Positions 1 to 5,222 of a stretch of 6,736 nt of DNA are shown piece after piece. The stretch comes from CBDUBU01 sp965365465 (GTDB lineage Bacteria > Bacteroidota > Rhodothermia > Rhodothermales > DASSAV01). Under the pieces are notes generated by a model. The model saw only the letters and a program-made list of their open reading frames with translations, was not told the origin of the DNA and ran no database searches. The stretch covers positions 1 through 6,736 of the forward strand of contig CBDUBU010000226.1 in the NCBI GenBank assembly GCA_965365465.1, in the 5' to 3' direction. How positions within the stretch are numbered: the stretch's first letter is position 1; each line of letters begins with the position of its first letter. Made by a program: the position numbers and the translations under genes.

Positions 1-1
1 T

Positions 2-3000
2 GATCTGGCGGACATGACTGCCGCCGCGCTGAAGCAGTTTCACACGGCCCCGCCGCAGCCCTGCAATACGGAACTGAAACGTCTGGCTATGGTGGCCGCC
101 CGCACGGTGAACGGGGTAGTCATCACCGACCAGGACAGCCGAATCGAGTGGGTAAATGAGGGCTTTACACGCATTACGGGCTATACGAGGGAGGAAGCCA
201 CAGGACGCACGCCCTTCGAGTTGTTTCCGAGCCGCGCCTTTGACCCGCAGGTTGCCGCGTCCATCGAAGCGCAAATGAGGGAGAAGGGAGGTTTTTCCAT
301 TGAGACCTGCAACCAGCGCAAAACCGGCGAGACGTACTGGGTTCGCATGGAAGTGCAGCCGCTGCTGGATGAGACGGGCCGCCCCACCGGTTTCATGAGC
401 ATCGAGACGGACATCACAGAGCAGAAAGAGGCTGAATCCGCTTTAAGGGCCAGCGAAGCCCGCTTCCGCACGCTGGTCAACTCGATGGATGATCTCGTCT
501 TCACGCTCGATCCTGAAAAACGGCATACCGGCGTCTTCGGAAGCCGGATGGCCGGGGAGGATTTCCGAAAGACCAGATTCCTCGGAAGAACGCAAGTTGA
601 AGTTTTCGGCCCCGAGGCAGCCGCCATCCACGAAACGGCGGCTGACCGGGCGCTTGCAGGCGAAACCGTGCGCTACAACTGGTCCCAGGAATTCAAAGAA
701 GGGACGCGCTACATCCAGGCCGTCATGTCGCCGCTGCGGGAGCCTGACGGCGCCGTTACCGGCGTTGTGGGCATCGGGCGAGAAATCACCGAGGTCGTGA
801 GAGCGCAGAAAGAGCTTGAACACGAGCGCACGCGCCTGCGCTCACTGTTTAGCCAGTCTCCCATGTTCATCGCTGTCCAGAGCGGCCTGGATCATGTCTA
901 TGAGATGGCGAATCCGAGCTACTACGAACTGGTGGGCGGTAGAGACCTTCTGGGGAAACCGGTGCGGAAAGTGTTTCCGGAGGTGGAAGGGCAGGGCTTC
1001 TTTGAGTTGCTCGACCGGGTTTACCACCAGGGCGAACCCTTTTCGGGAAACGAAATGCCGGTGCAGCTTTACCGGAACGGCAGGCTCGAACAGCGCTTCA
1101 TCAACCTGAACTACCAGCCCTGGCGCGAGGCCGACGGCCACACGAAGGGCATCTTCGTGCAGGGCGTAGACGTCACGGAGCAGGTGCTGGCGCGGCAAAA
1201 ACTGGAAGAAACGCTGCGCAGCAACCGGCTCATCATGGATCACTCTCTGGATGTGATCTGCGCCGTCGATGGGAGAGGGCGCATCGTTCAGGTCAGCGCT
1301 GCGGCTGAACGGCTCTGGGGTCGCCGTCCCGAGGAGATCGTCGGATGGTTCTACCTCCGCCTCGTCCACCCGGAAGCGCGCGAAGAAACCCAACGCGCCA
1401 TTCGGGCGATCATCAACGGAGGAGCGGCAAACCATTTCGAGAGCGTGTCCATCCGCAAGGATGGAGGCCATGTTCCGATGATGTGGACGGCTACCTGGTC
1501 GGAGCAGGACGGGTTGATGTTCTGCGTGGGCCGAGACATCACAGCGCAACACGAAGCGGAAGCGGCGCTCCGGGCCAGCGAGGAACGCTTCCGCAAGCTC
1601 ATTCATAATTCGTCCGACGTGGTTTCGATCATCAGCCCGGACGGCACGCTTCTGTACCAGAGTCCTTCCATGACGCGACTGTCCGGCTTTGAGAATGAAA
1701 ACCTGGTCGGAGCCTGCGCCTTTGATTTCCTGCATCCTGACGAAGTGGGACAGATCCTTCCGAGGTATGCCGCCCTGGCGCAGAACCCTGGCGGCGTGGA
1801 CCGCATGATGATGCGCTTCCGAAAAACGGATGGCGGGTGGATCGACTTCGATGTGGTAGCCACGAACCTGTTGCACGACCCTGCCATCGGCGGCATTGTT
1901 ACCAATGCCCGCGATGTGACCCTGCAAAGGCAGGCCGAACGGGCGATGCGAGCCTCAGAGCTACAGTACCGGATGCTCATGGAACGCGCCTCCGATGCCA
2001 TCTTCATCGCCGACGCCGAGACGGGCCTCCTCGTCGACGCGAATGAAAAGGCGCAGCAGCTCATTGGGCGCTCCCTGGAAGAGATAAAGGGAATGCACCA
2101 GTCACAGCTGCACCCGGCTGAAAGCGACAGCGAATCGAGAGAGGGCTTTCGCCGGCACGTAGAAGAAAATATGAGTCATGTTCCCAAAACATACGTGCAG
2201 CATCGGGATGGCCGGCAAATCCCGACCGAGATCAACGCGAGCGTGATCGAGATTGAAGGGCGCCGGTTGATTCAGGGCATCTTCCGGGACATCACGGATC
2301 GCATCCGGTACGAGACCGAGCTTATCGGAGCGAAGGAACAGGCCGAGGAGATGAACCGGCTCAAGACGGCTTTTCTGGCAAACATGAGCCATGAAATCCG
2401 CACGCCGCTTACGGCCATCATCGGCTTTGCCGATCTGCTGGCCGAAGAAGCGGGCGAGGAAGGACGCGAGTTTGCAGGTCTCATCCGCATGAGCGGCGAG
2501 CGGCTGCTGCATACGCTCAATTCGGTGCTGGACCTGGCGCAGCTCGAAGGCCGCAAGTTCGAACTCAATCTGGAGCCGCTGGATGTTGTCGAGCAGACGC
2601 GCGAAACGTTCGGCACGCTTCTGAGCCAGGCCCTGCGCCGCAACCTCTGGCTCCGCCTGGAAGCGGACGAACAAACAGCCATTCGATCCCCGCTGGATCG
2701 CGGCGCTTTCGGCAGGGTGCTGACCAACCTGATCTCCAATGCCATCAAATTCACCCATGAGGGCGGCGTAACTGTTTCGGTAGCCGCCGCATCGGACAAC
2801 GTCCGGGTCAGGGTTCAAGACACCGGCATCGGAATCAAACCTGACTTCCTGCCCTACATTTTCGATGAGTTCAAGCAGGAATCCAGCGGTCTCTCACGCG
2901 ATTACGAAGGCAGCGGGCTGGGGCTTACCATCACCCGGCGACTCGTCGAGATGATGCAGGGCCGCGTCGAGGTAGAAAGCACGCCGGGCAGCGGCACGAC

Positions 3001-3475
3001 CTTCACCGTCACCTTCCCCTGCGTTGCTCTGCCGGAAACAGAGACTTGCACCGATGCCCCTGCGCCTGTCCAGGGTTCCGGCGATGGAAGCGTTGTCCCC
3101 CATGTGCTCGTGGTCGAAGACGACCACAGCACCCGCAGGCTGGTCCAGCATATGCTGAGCGAAACCTGCACGCTACAGACGGCCTCGTGCGGCAAGGAAG
3201 CGCTCGACGCAGCGGAAGCCGCTCGCTTCGACATGGTGCTGCTCGACATCAACCTGGGCAACGGCATCAGCGGCGAAGAAGTGCTGGAGCGCCTCCGGCT
3301 CAACGCGCGCCACGCTGCAACGCCGGTGATCGCCATGACGGCCTATGCGCTCCCCGGAGATGCCGAACGGTTCCTGGCGGAAGGCTTCGACGGGTATATC
3401 AGCAAGCCGTTCACCCAGGCGCAGCTCGTCGCCAGCATCGATGGCGCCATCACGCAGCGGCGAAACGGGCCATGA
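2..3475 (+). CDS. Multi-PAS hybrid sensor histidine kinase with C-terminal receiver (5' end possibly outside window)
   Basis: Residues are counted from the ATG at 14 (1153 aa). Six PAS-type modules lie at about 22-136, 146-260, 272-390, 402-512, 522-636 and 648-763. Several end in the typical D-I/V-T-E/D motif and are joined by ALRASE-type linkers. A HisKA domain follows, with NMSHEIRTPL and phospho-acceptor His793, then a HATPase domain with the N box (NLISNAIKF, Asn909), G1 (DTGIG, 936-940) and G2 (GSGLGL, 966-971). The C-terminal receiver (about 1029-1148) has acidic residues EDD (1035-1037), phospho-acceptor Asp1078, Thr1109 and Lys1131, so it looks catalytically intact. I see no transmembrane segment or signal peptide, so a cytoplasmic sensor is inferred. 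Expected chemistry is His autophosphorylation and transfer to the receiver; no HPt or DNA-binding output domain is present. The ATG at 14 lacks a ribosome-binding site and the frame stays open to base 2, so the gene may start further left with more sensory modules. The input signal is unknown. Confidence 0.93.
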   Translation, partial: DLADMTAAALKQFHTAPPQPCNTELKRLAMVAARTVNGVVITDQDSRIEWVNEGFTRITGYTREEATGRTPFELFPSRAFDPQVAASIEAQMREKGGFSIETCNQRKTGETYWVRMEVQPLLDETGRPTGFMSIETDITEQKEAESALRASEARFRTLVNSMDDLVFTLDPEKRHTGVFGSRMAGEDFRKTRFLGRTQVEVFGPEAAAIHETAADRALAGETVRYNWSQEFKEGTRYIQAVMSPLREPDGAVTGVVGIGREITEVVRAQKELEHERTRLRSLFSQSPMFIAVQSGLDHVYEMANPSYYELVGGRDLLGKPVRKVFPEVEGQGFFELLDRVYHQGEPFSGNEMPVQLYRNGRLEQRFINLNYQPWREADGHTKGIFVQGVDVTEQVLARQKLEETLRSNRLIMDHSLDVICAVDGRGRIVQVSAAAERLWGRRPEEIVGWFYLRLVHPEAREETQRAIRAIINGGAANHFESVSIRKDGGHVPMMWTATWSEQDGLMFCVGRDITAQHEAEAALRASEERFRKLIHNSSDVVSIISPDGTLLYQSPSMTRLSGFENENLVGACAFDFLHPDEVGQILPRYAALAQNPGGVDRMMMRFRKTDGGWIDFDVVATNLLHDPAIGGIVTNARDVTLQRQAERAMRASELQYRMLMERASDAIFIADAETGLLVDANEKAQQLIGRSLEEIKGMHQSQLHPAESDSESREGFRRHVEENMSHVPKTYVQHRDGRQIPTEINASVIEIEGRRLIQGIFRDITDRIRYETELIGAKEQAEEMNRLKTAFLANMSHEIRTPLTAIIGFADLLAEEAGEEGREFAGLIRMSGERLLHTLNSVLDLAQLEGRKFELNLEPLDVVEQTRETFGTLLSQALRRNLWLRLEADEQTAIRSPLDRGAFGRVLTNLISNAIKFTHEGGVTVSVAAASDNVRVRVQDTGIGIKPDFLPYIFDEFKQESSGLSRDYEGSGLGLTITRRLVEMMQGRVEVESTPGSGTTFTVTFPCVALPETETCTDAPAPVQGSGDGSVVPHVLVVEDDHSTRRLVQHMLSETCTLQTASCGKEALDAAEAARFDMVLLDINLGNGISGEEVLERLRLNARHAATPVIAMTAYALPGDAERFLAEGFDGYISKPFTQAQLVASIDGAITQRRNGP

Positions 3476-3532
3476 CGGGGCGCCTCCGCAAAAGCAGCCT
3501 TTCCGGGACTCCGTAAGGATCTTGTCTCCTCT

Positions 3533-3562
3533 TTGAACTCTTGGATGTTTATTCCGTATCAT
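3533..3562 (+). promoter_or_regulatory. Candidate sigma70-like promoter of the cold-shock gene
   Basis: TTGAAC (3533-3538) and TATCAT (3557-3562) match the -35 and -10 consensus at 4/6 and 5/6 positions with an 18-nt spacer. They lie in the AT-richer gap between the kinase and the cold-shock gene. Transcription from here would give an untranslated leader of roughly 85-100 nt, and long leaders are common for cold-shock genes. An overlapping alternative is TTGGAT (3541-3546) with TATACA (3565-3570), also 18 nt apart. If the organism uses a Bacteroidota-type promoter code, neither may be right. Confidence 0.35.
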
Positions 3563-3611
3563 GGTATACAGACTTTTTTTTAAATCTCATCGGCATGGGT
3601 CGGCTTTTGAA

Positions 3612-3626
3612 GGAGCCTATGGCTCC
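3612..3626 (+). promoter_or_regulatory. Small perfect hairpin in the cold-shock leader
   Basis: GGAGCC (3612-3617) and GGCTCC (3621-3626) form a perfect 6-bp stem with a 3-nt TAT loop, 30 nt before the ATG at 3657. No T-run follows, so it is not a terminator. It sequesters an AGGAG sequence that would otherwise look like a ribosome-binding site for an ATG at 3619. A role in leader folding or RNA stability is possible but not shown. Confidence 0.4.
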
Positions 3627-3656
3627 AGAGGCAGCCGCAGCCGGTGAAGCAAACTC

Positions 3657-3890
3657 ATGTTACACAGTATGGCACGCGGAAAGGTAAAGTGGTTTAATGT
3701 CGAGAAGGGCTTCGGATTTATCCAGCCTGATGACGGCAGCAAGGACGTTTTCGTCCACCGGAACAACGTCGATGGACTTGGCTGGGAAGAAGGGCTACGG
3801 GATGGAGAGGAAGTCGAGTATGATGTCGAAAAGACTCCGAAAGGCTTGAGCGCTCAGAATGTCGAGCGCGTGGAGAGCAGTATGTTCTAG
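3657..3890 (+). CDS. Cold-shock domain protein (CspA family)
   Basis: This 77-aa protein is a single cold-shock domain, an OB-fold that binds single-stranded RNA and DNA and typically acts as an RNA chaperone in the cytoplasm. The opening GKVKWFN (8-14), RNP1 KGFGFI (17-22) and RNP2 VFVH (31-34) are diagnostic, and the rest (GEEVEYDVEKTPKG, about 50-63) follows the family pattern. Two starts are possible. ATG 3657 has a weak ribosome-binding site (GGTGAAG, 3642-3648) at reasonable spacing and is used here. ATG 3669 gives MARGKVKWFN, the usual family N-terminus (73 aa), but has no purine-rich sequence in front. The gene has its own leader and a strong terminator just after the stop, so it is probably monocistronic. 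Whether it is cold-induced or constitutive cannot be told from sequence. Confidence 0.97.
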   Translation: MLHSMARGKVKWFNVEKGFGFIQPDDGSKDVFVHRNNVDGLGWEEGLRDGEEVEYDVEKTPKGLSAQNVERVESSMF

Positions 3891-3910
3891 CCTTCACGAA
3901 AAAGCATCTG

Positions 3911-3942
3911 AAAGCCCGGCTGTTTACCACAGCCGGGCTTTT
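3911..3942 (+). terminator. Rho-independent terminator of the cold-shock gene
   Basis: A perfect 13-bp stem pairs AAAGCCCGGCTGT (3911-3923) with ACAGCCGGGCTTT (3929-3941) around a 5-nt loop (TTACC). It begins 20 nt after the cold-shock stop codon and ends in TTTT. The A-run on the left arm means it could also stop minus-strand transcription. Confidence 0.94.
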
Positions 3943-3966
3943 CCATTTTCCGGAGGCGCCGCCGCT

Positions 3967-4095
3967 ATGATGAAACCTGGAAGCAACAGGCAAAAGCGAG
4001 AGATAGGGTGCAAAAGTTTCCGGAAAGGAATAAGCAGCGTGGAACGCCGGCAGGCCCGCATCCATTCAAAAAGGACGTTACACTTGTCAGCATAA
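3967..4095 (+). CDS. Possible small basic protein (42 aa), unrecognised
   Basis: An ATG at 3967 (with a second ATG directly after it) opens a 42-codon frame ending in TAA at 4093-4095, 6 nt before the VKOR-like start. GGAGG at 3952-3956 sits 10 nt upstream, one of the better ribosome-binding sequences in the window. The product is very rich in Lys and Arg with one Cys, with no membrane segment and no recognised family. Against it, the terminator just upstream leaves no room for a promoter before it, and a random frame of this length is not surprising. Translation coupled to the downstream gene is one possibility. Confidence 0.2.
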   Translation: MMKPGSNRQKREIGCKSFRKGISSVERRQARIHSKRTLHLSA

Positions 4096-4101
4096 CGCCT
4101 T

Positions 4102-4620
4102 ATGGCCCTCAATCTAAAACAGCTTGCCGGTTACGCTCCTTCCCGACTGCGCCGGGCCTTTCTCACGGATCAGAGTGACGGCATGAAACGCCGCCGCCAG
4201 GTTATCGGCCTTTCGCTTGCAGGAATGGCAAGCATGACAGCCGTCACCCTCCTGCAAACCGGCATCGTGCGCCACCTGCCTGATCCACCGATCAAGGGCT
4301 TTGACTCGGACAAGGTCAATCTTTCCGAAGCTGCCTTTCAATTTGGCGTTCCGGACGGAACGCTCTCGCTTGCCAGCCTGGCAGCGAATCTACCCCTTGC
4401 CGCCTTCGGGCCGCCGGACAGGGCGGTTGCCATGCCCTGGGTTCCGATAGCTGCCGCAGCAAAGTCGGTGGTGGACGCGGCGACGGGAGCCTGGTATTTT
4501 TACCAGATGCCGACCCGTGAAAAGGCATGGTGCGCCTACTGCATTGCCGGAGCCGTCATCAATTTCGGAATCCTGGCCTGCACCCTGCCCGAAGCGCTCA
4601 AGGCTGCACGATCTCTCTGA
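4102..4620 (+). CDS. Vitamin K epoxide reductase (VKOR) family membrane protein
   Basis: This 172-aa protein has about four hydrophobic segments (roughly 33-55, 86-103, 113-135, 142-165), fitting the VKOR four-helix fold. The last segment begins with WCAYC, giving a CXXC redox pair (Cys144 and Cys147; codons at 4531 and 4540), the quinone-side active site of VKOR enzymes. The region DKVNLSEAAFQFGVPDG (70-86) resembles the VKOR loop leading into helix 2. The second cysteine pair normally in that loop is absent, and the only other Cys is Cys160. In canonical VKORs electrons pass from a DsbA/thioredoxin-like partner through the loop cysteines to the CXXC and on to quinone. Here a different electron donor or a changed role is inferred. 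No partner gene lies alongside. No clear ribosome-binding site precedes ATG 4102; Met28 (ATG 4183, followed by KRRR and helix 1) is an alternative start. Family assignment is from recalled motifs. Confidence 0.8.
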   Translation: MALNLKQLAGYAPSRLRRAFLTDQSDGMKRRRQVIGLSLAGMASMTAVTLLQTGIVRHLPDPPIKGFDSDKVNLSEAAFQFGVPDGTLSLASLAANLPLAAFGPPDRAVAMPWVPIAAAAKSVVDAATGAWYFYQMPTREKAWCAYCIAGAVINFGILACTLPEALKAARSL

Positions 4621-4710
4621 CGATACCTTCCAGGGACGGGTCGGGGATGGATTCCGGGTTCAAACCGAGGTATCAGCGCCACTTTTACCTGCCGGCCAGA
4701 GAAAAAAACG

Positions 4711-4736
4711 TTTATTCACCAATTTGAATGAATAAA
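4711..4736. repeat. AT-rich inverted repeat, operator-like
   Basis: TTTATTCA (4711-4718) and TGAATAAA (4729-4736) form a perfect 8-bp dyad around a 10-nt centre. A run of seven A lies just to its left (4702-4708), which would be a T-run after the hairpin if read on the minus strand. The symmetry and size suit a dimeric regulator's operator. An AT-rich minus-strand terminator is the alternative. Confidence 0.35.
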
Positions 4737-4784
4737 AGCGACTCCGTCACAACATTTCAACAATTTAGATGCGGCTAACTGAGA

Positions 4785-4790
4785 TATATT
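4785..4790 (+). promoter_or_regulatory. Possible -10 box inside a short palindrome
   Basis: TATATT matches the sigma70 -10 consensus at 5/6 positions and lies in the loop of the CTGAG (4779-4783) / CTCAG (4792-4796) dyad. No good -35 box is seen 16-18 nt upstream. If real, transcription would start near 4797, and a transcript ending at the 4963-5006 terminator would be about 210 nt. Confidence 0.2.
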
Positions 4791-4806
4791 GCTCAGGCAA
4801 AACGGA

Positions 4807-4838
4807 AAAGCCCGGCCCCCACCACGAAGCCAGGCTTT
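4807..4838. terminator. Imperfect terminator-like hairpin
   Basis: AAAGCCCGGC (4807-4816) pairs with GCCAGGCTTT (4829-4838) with a single C/A mismatch. On the plus strand the arm ends in TTT followed by CC. On the minus strand the arm ends in TTTT, then CCG and TTTT. It may end a transcript from the VKOR-like gene 187 nt upstream, or a minus-strand transcript. The left arm shares AAAGCCCGGC with the cold-shock terminator at 3911. Confidence 0.4.
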
Positions 4839-4841
4839 CCT

Positions 4842-4861
4842 GCCGAGTTCTGCTCGGCTTT
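4842..4861 (+). terminator. Short terminator-like hairpin, second of a tandem
   Basis: GCCGAG (4842-4847) and CTCGGC (4853-4858) form a perfect 6-bp stem with a TTCTG loop, followed by TTT and then C-rich sequence. It directly follows the imperfect hairpin at 4807-4838. The T-run is short, so termination would be weak. Confidence 0.35.
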
Positions 4862-4871
4862 CCCCACCCCA

Positions 4872-4893
4872 TTGCCCGAGAGGATACGGGCAA
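4872..4893 (+). repeat. 7-bp inverted repeat
   Basis: TTGCCCG (4872-4878) and CGGGCAA (4887-4893) form a perfect stem around an 8-nt loop (AGAGGATA). No T-run follows. It is part of the series of hairpins in this intergenic region and may be a structural element of a transcript. Confidence 0.35.
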
Positions 4894-4962
4894 AGAGTAG
4901 CTGTATTATACGAACCTGGAGGCTCATAATCCGAGCATTTTCTTACTGTTCGTAAAATATAT

Positions 4963-5006
4963 AACGCCCCTGTTACAAGTTGGTAACAGGGGCGTTGTGC
5001 TTTTTT
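4963..5006 (+). terminator. Strong Rho-independent terminator
   Basis: AACGCCCCTGTTAC (4963-4976) pairs perfectly over 14 bp with GTAACAGGGGCGTT (4983-4996) around a 6-nt AAGTTG loop. After GTGC comes TTTTTT (5001-5006). It is the most stable hairpin in the window. The nearest upstream gene (VKOR-like) ends 342 nt earlier, and the downstream signal-peptide start at 5064 is only 57 nt away. It therefore ends either a separate non-coding transcript or an attenuated leader of the secreted-protein gene. Confidence 0.9.
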
Positions 5007-5063
5007 GCATCGGCGCTTACCTTCCTCAATCTCTCTAAGCAAGCGCATCTACAGGCATAGCGT

Positions 5064-5222
5064 ATGTCTGGAAGCACTTCCCTTTTCCTCCTCGTGCTTC
5101 TGCTAGCCGGGGCCGCTTCTCCGGCGCGCGCGCAGGAATCCGTTCTGGTTGAACTATGGCGTTTTCAGCCGGAGGAAGTCCGTTCGTCCGCGTTCGTGCG
5201 GAGGCCGAGCAGGATCTCCTGA
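5064..5222 (+). pseudogene. Signal-peptide-encoding 5' part of the secreted protein, in a different frame from the rest
   Basis: ATG 5064 opens a 52-codon frame ending at TGA 5220-5222. Its first 23 residues form a textbook Sec signal peptide: a short N-region, the hydrophobic core LFLLVLLLAG, then SPARA with signal peptidase I cleavage after A-R-A, leaving mature QESVLVELWRF. Beyond about codon 34 this frame turns into arginine- and serine-rich sequence with no sense, while the frame one base back continues as the repeat protein. One extra T in the TTTT at 5162-5165 would join them as LWRF-SAGGSPFVRV, giving about 455 aa. That strongly suggests the two frames are one gene broken by a 1-nt deletion, a sequencing error or recoding. 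No strong ribosome-binding site precedes 5064. Confidence 0.75.

Larger units (their letters stand above)
4621..5063. other. 443-nt non-coding stretch rich in inverted repeats
   Basis: No convincing protein gene is seen on either strand here. In order it holds: an AT-rich 8-bp dyad (4711-4736); a CTGAG/CTCAG dyad (4779-4796) enclosing a TATATT box (4785-4790); an imperfect hairpin (4807-4838); a 6-bp hairpin followed by TTT (4842-4861); a 7-bp hairpin TTGCCCG/CGGGCAA (4872-4893); a longer-range pairing TACGAAC/GTTCGTA (4909-4915 with 4948-4954); and a strong terminator (4963-5006). It separates the VKOR-like gene from the secreted-protein gene and is more AT-rich than the flanking coding DNA. 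It may be a structured leader, a small RNA gene or accumulated terminators. Confidence 0.6.

Noticed and set aside
842..1927. 361-codon open frame on the minus strand
   Set aside because: It lies entirely within the kinase gene, whose PAS domains are clearly conserved in the plus-strand frame. The antisense product is His/Arg-rich without domain motifs. Long antisense frames are common opposite GC-rich genes.
2102..2818. 238-codon open frame on the minus strand
   Set aside because: It is antisense to the HisKA/HATPase core of the kinase and shows no recognisable protein features.
3556..3581. GTAT/ATAC dyad followed by T8 as a kinase terminator
   Set aside because: The stem is only 4 bp of A/T-rich pairs with a 6-nt loop, too weak for intrinsic termination. 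The same bases fit better as the -10 region of the cold-shock promoter.
4655..4670. tRNA T-arm-like GGGTTCAAACC
   Set aside because: The 5-bp T stem does not form properly, and no acceptor stem, D arm or anticodon arm fits around it. The GATACCT/AGGTATC dyad here spans only 53 nt.
4527..4735. 66- to 72-codon plus-strand frames overlapping the end of the VKOR-like gene
   Set aside because: They start inside the conserved CXXC region of another frame, have no ribosome-binding site and no family features.
4779..4940. TPP-riboswitch-like words: CTGAGA (4779-4784) and GAACCTG (4912-4918)
   Set aside because: The two words are about 130 nt apart. The conserved GATAATGCC-type segment and the closing GGGA stem are missing, and the downstream gene is not a thiamin gene.
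4716..5048. 110-codon minus-strand frame across the intergenic region
   Set aside because: It runs through the strong terminator and several hairpins, has no ribosome-binding site and gives low-complexity nonsense without motifs.
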